A DNA stretch of 64,000 bases, from contig CAMDKD010000005.1 in NCBI GenBank assembly GCA_945901125.1, positions 1 to 64,000 on the forward strand. Direction: 5' to 3'. The position numbers and the translations under genes were made by a program. The notes beneath the pieces were generated by a model. That model did no database searches. It was given only the letters and a program-made list of their open reading frames with translations, and was not told the origin of the DNA. Below are positions 25,512 through 33,042 of the stretch, piece by piece (positions within the stretch are counted from its first letter, which is position 1; each line of letters opens with the position of its first letter). The stretch is from Bordetella parapertussis. GTDB lineage: Bacteria; Pseudomonadota; Gammaproteobacteria; Burkholderiales; Burkholderiaceae_C.

Positions 25512-27299
25512 TCAGCGACCGTAACCGCCGCCACCGCTGCGCTTGGCTCCACCGCCACCACCACCGAAGCCGCCGGGTTTACCGCCGCCGCCTCCGCCGC
25601 CGCCGCTGCGGCGTTTGGCACCACCGCCACCACCGCCACGGTTATTGCGGCTGAGCAAATCTACCGAGGTCATGGTCGGGTCAGGTTGACGCGCTGCGCC
25701 GCCGCCGGACTTGTGACCGAATGCGTTGACGCCGCTTTGCGTGCCCAGGTGGGCATTGGCACGCGGCTGGAAATCTTCTTCAAAGTGACGCGGCGGTTGA
25801 CCGTCGTGGTCGTCGTGTCCTTGCGCATGCACCGGCGCAGGTGCGCGCGGGCCACGGTCGTTGCGATCGCGCCTAGGAGGTGGCGGACGCGAACCGGGAT
25901 GCGCGCCTGCCGGTTTGGCGGCTTGCGGCGGACGCGCCGGGCGGTCGCCACGCGGTTCAGCGCGCGGGCCGTCGTTGCGGTTTTCGTTGCGGTTGTCGTT
26001 ACGCGGGGCACTGCCTTTTTTCTCGCGTATGCGTTCCATCATTTCCTGGCGAGCTGCGCGTGCGGCAGAAGCCATCACGTCGCGGCTAGGCGGTTTGCCG
26101 ACGCCGCCCCACAAAGTCTGGCGACCCATGGCAATGGGTTCGGCGCGTTCGTCAGGTGCCGGACCGAAGCCCTCGACCTTTTCAACCGCGATGGTCTGAC
26201 GTGTGAATTTTTCAATTTCTTCCATAAAACCTTCCTCGTCCAAGGACACCAAACTGACTGCTTCCCCACTGGCACCGGCGCGACCGGTGCGGCCGATACG
26301 GTGCACATAGTCTTCGCTGATATTCGGAATTTCGTAATTCACCACATGCGGCAAATCGTCAATGTCGATGCCGCGCGCCGCGATATCGGTGGCGACCAGC
26401 ACACGGATGTCGCCGCTTTTGAAACCGGCCAGCGCCTGGGTGCGTGCGGTCTGGCTTTTGTTGCCGTGCAGCGCCATGGCGGTGATGCCTTGCTTGTTCA
26501 AAAAATCGGCCACATGGTTGGCGCCGAACTTGGTGCGGCAAAACACCAGCACCTGGCTCCATTGCTTGCGCTCAATGATGTGGGCGAGCAAGGCTTTTTT
26601 CTGGCTGCGACCGACCGGGTGAATCACTTGCGTGATCAATTGCACCGTGGTGTTTTCCGGGGTGACTTGAATGCTTTGCGGGCTGTGCAGCAGTTGCGCG
26701 GCCAGGTCACGGATCTCTTGACTGAAGGTAGCCGAGAACAACAGACTTTGTTTGTCCTTGGGCACCAGCGCCAGCACTTTTTTCACGTCATGGATGAAGC
26801 CCATGTCGAGCATGCGGTCGGCTTCGTCAAGCACCAGGATTTGCACCGTGGATAAATCCAGAAAACCTTGTTGCTGCAAATCCAGCAAGCGACCGGGTGT
26901 GGCCACCAGAATATCCACGCCTTTTTTCAAGGCCTTGATTTGCGCGGCCATGCCGACACCGCCGAAGATGACGGCGGATTGCAGTTGCAGGTATTTGCCG
27001 TAGGTGCGCACCGACTCTTCGACTTGCGCGGCGAGCTCGCGGGTGGGTGTGAGCACCAGCGCGCGGATGCCAAACACGCCGAAGCGGTTGGGCGCGCTGC
27101 GTGACATGCTGAGTTTGTGCAGCATGGGCAGGGTGAAGGCCGCTGTTTTGCCAGTGCCGGTCTGGGCGCCTGCCAGCAAGTCTTGTCCGGCCAGAACGGC
27201 GGGAATGGCTTGTGCCTGAATAGGGGTGGGGGTGTCGTAGCCTTGCTCGCGCACAGCTTTCAGAATGGCCGGAGCCAGGTTCAATTCATCAAAATTCAT
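25512..27299 (-). CDS. rhlE: DEAD-box RNA helicase RhlE
   Basis: A 595-residue RNA helicase from the ATG at 27299 (MNFDELNLAPAIL), the normal RhlE start; a longer frame uses TTG at 27350. The Q motif is TPTPIQAQAIP, motif I AGAQTGTGKT, motif II VLDEADRMLD, motif III SATF and motif VI HRIGRTGRAG. After the two RecA domains (to about residue 400) comes a ~190-residue basic, Arg/Asn/Gly-rich tail ending in long glycine runs, a likely RNA-binding, cold-related extension. RhlE acts in ribosome assembly and RNA turnover. Confidence 0.93.
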   Translation of the reverse strand: MNFDELNLAPAILKAVREQGYDTPTPIQAQAIPAVLAGQDLLAGAQTGTGKTAAFTLPMLHKLSMSRSAPNRFGVFGIRALVLTPTRELAAQVEESVRTYGKYLQLQSAVIFGGVGMAAQIKALKKGVDILVATPGRLLDLQQQGFLDLSTVQILVLDEADRMLDMGFIHDVKKVLALVPKDKQSLLFSATFSQEIRDLAAQLLHSPQSIQVTPENTTVQLITQVIHPVGRSQKKALLAHIIERKQWSQVLVFCRTKFGANHVADFLNKQGITAMALHGNKSQTARTQALAGFKSGDIRVLVATDIAARGIDIDDLPHVVNYEIPNISEDYVHRIGRTGRAGASGEAVSLVSLDEEGFMEEIEKFTRQTIAVEKVEGFGPAPDERAEPIAMGRQTLWGGVGKPPSRDVMASAARAARQEMMERIREKKGSAPRNDNRNENRNDGPRAEPRGDRPARPPQAAKPAGAHPGSRPPPPRRDRNDRGPRAPAPVHAQGHDDHDGQPPRHFEEDFQPRANAHLGTQSGVNAFGHKSGGGAARQPDPTMTSVDLLSRNNRGGGGGGAKRRSGGGGGGGGKPGGFGGGGGGAKRSGGGGYGR

Positions 27300-27575
27300 A
27301 AAGGAGCGCGCGGTTGGGCGACGCTTTGGGGTTTCGATCTGTTCTGCCAAAAAAAGCGGCAGCCAGCTAAAGACCGAGGAAACACATTTGGGCAGGTAGG
27401 TAACAAACGCAGGGTTTGATCCGGCCCCAGCAGAAGCGCTGATGTTGAAGCAACTGGTGGCGTCAACTAATCGCTATTGTGGCATGAAAGCGGGGCGGGG
27501 CTTTTCGAGTGCTTTGTGATTCATTGGGCGGAACTACAATGGTTCACGAAAAAATTATTTATAGTTATTTAATTA

Positions 27576-27707
27576 ATGCAAAGTGATTCCAAAGATCAAA
27601 TTCAAGCGGATCTGCTTTTTCAGGTGGGTCGGGGTAAATTACGTCAAATGTCTGGTGTGCTGGCGGCGCAGGGGATGGATCTAAGGAATCGGGTGCTGGA
27701 GGCATGA
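27576..27707 (+). CDS. Small 43-residue ORF coupled to the DUF4062 gene
   Basis: An ATG at 27576 opens MQSDSKDQIQADLLFQVGRG and ends VLAAQGMDLRNRVLEA at a TGA at 27705, inside the start of the next gene (ATGATG). The overlap suggests translational coupling. The upstream ~220 bp to rhlE is AT-rich near 27550 and probably holds the promoter. The peptide is amphipathic with no recognised family. It could be a regulatory leader or a small partner protein. Confidence 0.5.
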   Translation: MQSDSKDQIQADLLFQVGRGKLRQMSGVLAAQGMDLRNRVLEA

Positions 27708-29221
27708 TGAAAAAGCAGCGCGTATTCATCAGCTCTGTGCAAAAAGAATTGGCAGATGATAGGCGGGTTGTTGAGCAATTTCTACATTCAGATGTTTTGC
27801 TGTCTAGGTTTTTTGAAGCGTTTTTGTTTGAAGACCTGCCTGCTGCTGATGTCCGTGCCGATGCGGTGTATCTGTCTGAAGTGGATAAATGCGATGTTTA
27901 CCTGGCTTTGCTGGGGCAAAGTTATGGTTTTGAAGATACCGTTGGAGTTTCACCCACTGAACGCGAATTTGACCGCGCCACTGCCATCGGCAAACCCCGC
28001 TTGATCTATGTGCTGGGCCAAGACGCAAACCGGCACCCCAAAATGCAGGAGCTCGTGCAAAAGGCTGGCGAACAACTTATTCGCCGCCGAGTGGCTAATG
28101 TGGATGAACTGAAACAAGCGGTGTATGCCAGTTTGGTGGAGCAGCTTGCACGTACCGGCGCTCTGCGAACAGGATCGTTTGATGAATGGCTCTGTATGGG
28201 TGCCACTCAGGGTGACCTGTCATCTCAAAAGCTCAACCGATTTTTAGCGCGAGCTCAAAGTAGCCGCAACTACTCCCTAGACCCTTCCATATCGATGCAG
28301 GATGCGTTGACGCATCTAAACCTTTTGCCAGATGGACAAAGCCCCAGCAACGCGGCTGTGTTGTTGTTTGCACACGAGCCTCAGCGGCTTTTACCCAGCT
28401 CTGAAGTCAAGTGCATGCATTTCCATGGCAATCGGGTGCACAAGCCCATTCCTTCTTACCAAATCTACAAAGGGACGGTGTTTGAGTTGGTCGATCAGGC
28501 TCTCGACTTTGTTCTGTCCAAAATTGACCGTACTGTGGGAACACGTGACCAAGGCCCCCAGGCACCTGTGAACTATGAACTGCCTCGACAAGCTGTGGCT
28601 GAAGCTATCGTCAATGCCGTGGCCCACCGAGACTATGCCTCATTTGCATCGGTACAAGTCATGCTCTTTGCTGACCGGCTTGAAATTTGGAATCCTGGCG
28701 AATTGCCTGCGCCGCTGACCATTGACAATCTTCGCCGCCCGCATGCGTCTGTGCCACGAAATCCACGCATCGCCGAGCCGCTGTTTTTGGCGCGATACAT
28801 TGAAAAAGCAGGCACTGGCACGCTGGACATGATTGACTTGTGTGATCAAGCAGGCTTGCCAGCCCCCGAATTTCGACAAGACGGTGGGCAGTTTGTGCAG
28901 ACATTGTGTCGGCCAAGTCCTGCTGTCAAGCAGGTTGCAGATGGCGTGCAAGACACCAAGCTAGGGACCAAGCTGGGACCAAGTAGGGACCAACTAAAAA
29001 TTCTGGAAAAAGCCAGTAGTGGTGCGGCTTTGGCCGATTTGATGGCGGTTGCCAAGAGAAGCAATAGGACCAAGTTCAGGGACCAAGTAATTAACCCACT
29101 GGTGGAAGAAGGGTGGCTGGAAATGACCGACCCAGATTCGCCCCGTAGCCCGCAACAAAAATACCGACTGACAGAGCAAGGCAAAGCGCTGTTGGAAGAA
29201 ATGGGGAAAAGCAAAAAATGA
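27704..29221 (+). CDS. DUF4062 plus RecG-like ATPase (HATPase_c_4) domain protein
   Basis: A 505-residue protein. Residues ~5-100 are a DUF4062 domain (QRVFISSVQKELADDRR, DKCDVYLALLGQSYGF), often an N-terminal module of signalling/conflict NTPases. The central region resembles the AlbA_2/RecG-like regulators, with the ATP-binding block RQAVAEAIVNAVAHRDYAS and EKAGTGTLDMIDLC (residues ~290-390). After a low-complexity linker encoded by repeated GGGACCAAG units, a winged helix follows (FRDQVINPLVEEGWLEM). Here DUF4062 stands where an AlbA_2 domain usually is. Function unknown; defence-related is plausible. Confidence 0.8.
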   Translation: MMKKQRVFISSVQKELADDRRVVEQFLHSDVLLSRFFEAFLFEDLPAADVRADAVYLSEVDKCDVYLALLGQSYGFEDTVGVSPTEREFDRATAIGKPRLIYVLGQDANRHPKMQELVQKAGEQLIRRRVANVDELKQAVYASLVEQLARTGALRTGSFDEWLCMGATQGDLSSQKLNRFLARAQSSRNYSLDPSISMQDALTHLNLLPDGQSPSNAAVLLFAHEPQRLLPSSEVKCMHFHGNRVHKPIPSYQIYKGTVFELVDQALDFVLSKIDRTVGTRDQGPQAPVNYELPRQAVAEAIVNAVAHRDYASFASVQVMLFADRLEIWNPGELPAPLTIDNLRRPHASVPRNPRIAEPLFLARYIEKAGTGTLDMIDLCDQAGLPAPEFRQDGGQFVQTLCRPSPAVKQVADGVQDTKLGTKLGPSRDQLKILEKASSGAALADLMAVAKRSNRTKFRDQVINPLVEEGWLEMTDPDSPRSPQQKYRLTEQGKALLEEMGKSKK

Positions 29222-29245
29222 TTCGAGACCGCATCGTCAACTGCC

Positions 29246-30233
29246 TTGATACCGAGCACATCGGAAGTCAAATTGGCCATGAATGGTCCAGTGGGGCAGC
29301 CGCTGGACTATGAAGGCGCGTTTTTGATGCGTGCCGGCGAAGACCTGGTGCCGATGACCTCAGACTATTTGCGCCGCACCTTTGCAGAAGGCCAGCCAGA
29401 CTGGTTTGTGCAGACAGCCAAAGCCGATGCCAGCGCTGACTAAGTGATTGCACTGCTGGACACGCAGACTTATTTTGAGCTATTGACACTGCCGTATCCG
29501 ACCACCGGTGATGCAGTGCTGGCGCGGTTGCAGTCCGAAGGGCTTATTGCGTCCAGCGGTTCAGGTTGGGCTATTTCCAACATGGCGGCCATTTTGCTTG
29601 CCAAGCGGCTGGATACTTTTTCACCTGCATTGGCTCGCAAGGCTGCGCGCGTCGTTGTCTATGAAGGCACCAACAAGCTCATCACGAAAGACGACAAGCC
29701 GGACCTTCGCGGGTATGCCGTTGGCTTTGGCAGCTTGGTGGATTTTGTGCACTCTGCAGCGCCGCAAAATCGCTTTGTGGAGCAGGCCGTTCGCGAAGAG
29801 GTCAAGATGTTTCCAAAGCAGGCGCTGAGGGAGTTGATTGCAAACGCATTGGTGCATCAGGATTTTTTGGCCTCGGGTGCGTCGGTGATGATTGAGCTGT
29901 ACGCCGACAGGGTTGAAATTTCCAACCCTGGCCTACCGCCGATCAAGGTGGAACGCTTCATTGATGAGTACCGCTCCCGCAATGAGCGATTGGCCGACCT
30001 GATGCGGCGCTTGCGACCGGGTTCGGGCCTGTTACCAGCACTGTTGCTTGATGTATGTGACGAACCAACGCATGTCAAACCAGTCGCTTCGGTTGCGGTT
30101 CGGCCTAGGGGAGGACAAAACCGTGTTGATGTCGCAGGTCATCAGTGCCGCCAAGGAGGCCGGGATGATCAAAGCGGATGAATCTGAAACAACGTCTACG
30201 CGGTACGCCAGATACCTGCCGTTTTGGGCTTAG
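29246..30233 (+). pseudogene. Degraded AlbA_2/HATPase_c_4 transcriptional regulator
   Basis: Pieces of a RecG-like regulator in order: GPVGQPLDYEGAFLMRAGED; an in-frame TAA at 29441; PYPTTGDAVLARLQSEGLI and RELIANALVHQDFLASGAS in the same frame; then a frame change near 30025, after which CYQHCCLMYVTN and the usual C-terminal STRYARYLPFWA are read. The N-terminal AlbA_2 domain is absent and the segment between LRPGSG and the tail is deleted. At least one nonsense codon, one frameshift and one deletion make this a pseudogene. It lies directly behind a gene with a similar ATP-binding core. Confidence 0.85.
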
Positions 30234-30364
30234 CGAGACTTCAAAAAAGTGCTTAAACGCAAACCGGAATTCACTCGAATTTGGCTCATTAATCGTCTTA
30301 AATCAAAGAGTTATCTGCTTAAATTCAATTCTCAGGCGCGTAACTGATAACCCCTTTCTCTCTC

Positions 30365-30505
30365 CGCATTTTCGTCGCCGATGGCGACCCCGATGGTCTG
30401 CGCATCGTCGAGCGGTCCAACTGGGTGGGCCGCAGCCCCAATGGGCGGCTGGAGTGGAAGGATGCGCAGGGGCGGGCGTTGAAGGTGTTGCAAAACATTA
30501 ATTGA
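30365..30505 (+). pseudogene. GIY-YIG nuclease/DUF4357 remnant
   Basis: A 46-codon stretch without a start reads RIFVADGDPDGLRIVERSNW, the N-terminal signature of a GIY-YIG nuclease family, joined directly to SPNGRLEWKDAQGRALKVLQ, the C-terminal DUF4357 motif. The nuclease domain between them is gone. The preceding 130 bases hold nothing recognisable. Confidence 0.65.
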
Positions 30506-30555
30506 TTTGTATGCTGTTATTTATTACAGTATTCAATCAGCTTCGTGTTGAAAAA

Positions 30556-30570
30556 TTACCACCATGGTAA
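30556..30570. promoter_or_regulatory. Candidate MqsA-type operator
   Basis: TTACC-ACCAT-GGTAA is a 15-bp inverted repeat just upstream of the MqsR-like gene. MqsA antitoxins bind ACCT/AGGT-type palindromes, so autoregulation is plausible. It covers an ATG at 30564, favouring the later start at 30576. Confidence 0.5.
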
Positions 30571-30575
30571 ATTCT

Positions 30576-30869
30576 ATGGTCATTTCAGAGTACAGTGGAG
30601 GCCCTGTTCCCGGAGACAGGGTCAAGATCGGTGTCGTCCCGCTGTATCCGTTGGACAGAGTCAGGGCTTTGGCAAAAGATCCTCACCAATACATTGACTC
30701 GGAGTGGTGTACGAATGGTTTTGGTGTGTGGGCTGCCTGTGATGCCTATGAGGTCCAGCGCCGTGAGTGGGTGAAGACGGCCAACAAAGAAATGAACATG
30801 GTGTATTTCGTTAAGTTTGCAATTGGCAAAACCGGTGCCTTGGTGCTGGTTGTTTCTTGCCATGTCTAA
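30576..30869 (+). CDS. Putative MqsR-like toxin
   Basis: A 97-residue protein from the ATG at 30576 (MVISEYSGG). The order (small basic gene 18 bp upstream of an MqsA-family antitoxin) and the C-terminal strand pattern NMVYFVKFAIGKTGALVLVV resemble the MqsR/RelE-like mRNA interferase fold. The middle segment PLYPLDRVRALAKDPHQYID could match the first helix of MqsR. Overall identity seems weak, so the family call rests partly on context. An upstream ATG at 30564 sits within a palindrome and is less likely. Confidence 0.55.
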   Translation: MVISEYSGGPVPGDRVKIGVVPLYPLDRVRALAKDPHQYIDSEWCTNGFGVWAACDAYEVQRREWVKTANKEMNMVYFVKFAIGKTGALVLVVSCHV

Positions 30870-30887
30870 TCAAGACGGGAGTTACTT

Positions 30888-31388
30888 ATGAATGAAAAAG
30901 AAGTTTGTCCAATTTGCGGTGAAGGCCGCGTAACTGATCATATGGATCAGGTAGAGGCTGAATACAACGGTCAGAAGGGCAATGTGCCTTTGTATTACCA
31001 ACTGTGCGATGCATGCATGTCTGACTCTGCTGGCGCCGTGCAGATGCGCGCTAATAAGCGCGGAATGGTCGCATTTCGCAAACAAGTTGATCGGCTGCTT
31101 TCTGGTGCTGAAATTTTGGCTTTGCGTAAGCGATATGCACTGAATCAACAGCAGGCCGCTCGGCTGTTTGGCGGCGGTCCAGTGGCCTTCAGTAAATACG
31201 AAAACGACGATGTGGCCCATTCAGAAGCCATGGACAAGCTACTGCGTCTGGTGCTTCGCAGCGAATCAGTATTCTGGGAATTGGTTGAACAGGAGGGCAT
31301 GACCGATGAGCTGCACCTGAATAAGTTGTCAGAAGTGCCGCGCTTCTCGTCTACGAATGTGATTCAGGCAAGCTCTGCTCCCCCATGA
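30888..31388 (+). CDS. MqsA-family zinc/HTH antitoxin
   Basis: A 166-residue two-domain antitoxin. The N-terminal zinc site is formed by C7-C10 (CPICGEG) and a second CDAC pair. The C-terminal half is an XRE-like helix-turn-helix: LRKRYALNQQQAARLFGGGP then VAFSKYENDDVAHSEAMDKL, the type II MqsA signature. GACGGGAGTTACTT precedes the ATG. It follows the putative toxin, the toxin-first order of mqsRA. The C-terminal ~25 residues are longer than in E. coli MqsA. Confidence 0.85.
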   Translation: MNEKEVCPICGEGRVTDHMDQVEAEYNGQKGNVPLYYQLCDACMSDSAGAVQMRANKRGMVAFRKQVDRLLSGAEILALRKRYALNQQQAARLFGGGPVAFSKYENDDVAHSEAMDKLLRLVLRSESVFWELVEQEGMTDELHLNKLSEVPRFSSTNVIQASSAPP

Positions 31389-31668
31389 CAGCGGCATATC
31401 GCGTGAAGATCTGGCACGCAGACTTGGCTGGAGTGACGATATCCTGTCGCAGTTTCTGTCAGGTAAGGACAACATGAGTATTCAAGCCATTGCCTGTGTT
31501 GCCCGTGCTTTGGGGTATACGTTTGATTTAGTGTTTCGCAAGACCGACGCCCCAGCCAATTTGGCTGCAAGTGATGAAGTGCGAGCCAAACTGGCCGAGC
31601 GCCAAATCACACAAGCAGATGTGGCCACCGCCGTCCATTGGGCGAGGGCGAAAACGCCAAGCGCTTGA
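31378..31668 (+). pseudogene. 5'-truncated XRE-type DNA-binding protein
   Basis: An open frame without a start encodes DSGISREDLARRLGWSDDIL then GKDNMSIQAIACVARALGYT and ends VATAVHWARAKTPSA. This is a helix-turn-helix regulator lacking its N-terminal ~15 residues. The first in-frame ATG (31474) would cut the HTH. It overlaps the 3' end of the MqsA-like gene, suggesting a fusion point of two fragments. Its stop codon forms part of the 34-bp palindrome. Confidence 0.65.
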
Positions 31669-31701
31669 GTTCATTCGCTATTCGCGAATAGCGAATGAAC
31701 T
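31668..31701. promoter_or_regulatory. 34-bp perfect palindrome upstream of AbiEii-type operon
   Basis: AGTTCATTCGCTATTCG at 31668-31684 is followed at once by its exact reverse complement to 31701, centred on TTCGCGAA. It ends 14 bases before the ATG at 31716, overlapping the likely promoter or leader. As an operator it would bind a dimer or tetramer of the winged-helix protein encoded next. It could also fold as a hairpin in RNA. Confidence 0.8.
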
Positions 31702-31715
31702 GCTAAACTAGCTCC

Positions 31716-32261
31716 ATGAGTAAAACAATTTCCAACCCGCAAATGGTGCTGCGCCCGCAAGACGTGGTGGTGCTGCTGCGTTTGTCTTTGTGCACAGACA
31801 GTGTGCCAACCTATGCCGCTCTGGCTGAGGAGCTCAAACTTACGGCCTCCGAAATTCACGCAGGTATTGATCGTGCTGTGACCGCGCAGTTGGCCCGCAA
31901 AGACGAATCGGGCAAGCCTGTGCTGCTGCTGGAGGCTTTGCGATTGTTCGTTCAGCATGGCGTTCGTTATTGCTTTCCTGCCACGCATGGCCCCATGGGG
32001 CGAGGTATGCCCACGGCGCAAGCGGCTGCGCCACTGAACAAGTTGGTGGTGCAAAGCACCGATCCTGCGCCCGTGTGGCCGCACAAAGACGGCACGGTGC
32101 GCGGTGTGGCGTTTTTCCCGCTGTACCCCACAGTGCCCGATGCAGCCAAAAACAACGCTGCTTTGTATGAGCTGCTGGCTTTGGTGGATGCCGTGCGGGG
32201 GGGGAGCATGCGCGAGCGTGCTTTGGCCATTGCCGAGCTAGACAAGCGCTGGGCCAGCTGA
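31716..32261 (+). CDS. Winged-helix partner of AbiEii-type nucleotidyltransferase
   Basis: A 181-residue protein. The N-terminal ~75 residues (LRPQDVVVLLRLSLCTDSVP, YAALAEELKLTASEIHAGID) look like a winged helix-turn-helix. The C-terminal part is proline-rich and includes VRGVAFFPLYPTVPDAAKNN. The stop overlaps the next gene start (TGATG), indicating a coupled pair. Partners of AbiEii toxins are usually DNA-binding antitoxins that repress their own operon, and the adjacent palindrome supports that role. Confidence 0.7.
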   Translation: MSKTISNPQMVLRPQDVVVLLRLSLCTDSVPTYAALAEELKLTASEIHAGIDRAVTAQLARKDESGKPVLLLEALRLFVQHGVRYCFPATHGPMGRGMPTAQAAAPLNKLVVQSTDPAPVWPHKDGTVRGVAFFPLYPTVPDAAKNNAALYELLALVDAVRGGSMRERALAIAELDKRWAS

Positions 32262-32980
32262 TGCAGGTGTTTAACGCCAACGACCCTAACGTGGTCATGC
32301 TTGAGCAGGTGGCCCGCAGTTTGGGGCCAGAGCTTTGTAGACAATTTGTCTTTGTAGGCGGTGCAGCAGCGGGTTTGCTGATCACCGATGTGGCAATGCC
32401 TGCCATTCGCCGCACTGACGATGTGGACATCGTCACCAGCGCCCAAGACTTGGCCGACTATTACCGCTTTGAAGACCAGTTGCGCGGTTTGGGTTTTGTG
32501 CAAGACCAAAGCCCCAATGCGCCCGTGTGCCGCTGGCGGGTGGATGGTGTGGCCATAGATCTGTTGCCAACCCAAGAAGAAATTTTGGGCTTCACTAATC
32601 AGTGGTACCGCATGGGCGTGGCGACAGCCCAAACGCTGATGCTGCCCAGTGGCGTGCCCATCCGTGTTTTGCGTGCGCCTGAATTCATTACCACCAAGCT
32701 GGAGGCGTTTTACGGCCGAGGCGGTGGTGACTATTTGTTTAGCCACGACATGGGTGACATCATCAGCGTGATAGATGGTCGAGCCTCTTTGCTGAATGAA
32801 TGCCATGAAAGCCTTGCACCTTTGCGTGCGTATTTGGCTGCTCAGTTTCAACACCTGTTGACTTACCGAAGCTTTGTCGATGCCTTGTCGGGTCACCTGC
32901 CACCCGATGGTGCAAGTCAGGCGCGTTTGCCGGACCTGCTGATCAAGATTCAACGCATTTCAGATCTACCTGTCACATAA
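32261..32980 (+). CDS. AbiEii/AbiGii-family nucleotidyltransferase toxin
   Basis: A 239-residue polymerase-beta-fold nucleotidyltransferase. The glycine motif is FVFVGGAAAGLLITD (G33-G34), the acidic pair lies in RRTDDVDIVTS (D54, D56), and VDGVAIDLLP provides the third carboxylate. FITTKLEAFYGRGGGDY is the conserved KxxA/R-like helix of the family. Relatives (AbiEii, MenT) block growth by modifying tRNA or other targets during phage infection. The preceding winged-helix gene is the likely antitoxin. Confidence 0.85.
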   Translation: MQVFNANDPNVVMLEQVARSLGPELCRQFVFVGGAAAGLLITDVAMPAIRRTDDVDIVTSAQDLADYYRFEDQLRGLGFVQDQSPNAPVCRWRVDGVAIDLLPTQEEILGFTNQWYRMGVATAQTLMLPSGVPIRVLRAPEFITTKLEAFYGRGGGDYLFSHDMGDIISVIDGRASLLNECHESLAPLRAYLAAQFQHLLTYRSFVDALSGHLPPDGASQARLPDLLIKIQRISDLPVT

Positions 32981-33042
32981 GCAGAGATAATCCCCAGTTA
33001 CCCGCCGCCACGCTGTGTGGCGCAAGTCCAGAGAGTCATTCC

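Noticed and set aside
25686..26855. 389-codon open frame antisense to rhlE
   Set aside because: Frame is open because of the biased codon use of rhlE; the product has no recognisable domain and lacks a ribosome site.
31967..32953. 328-codon minus-strand frame across the AbiEii operon
   Set aside because: Overlaps two clearly homologous coupled genes on the other strand; composition is shadow-like.
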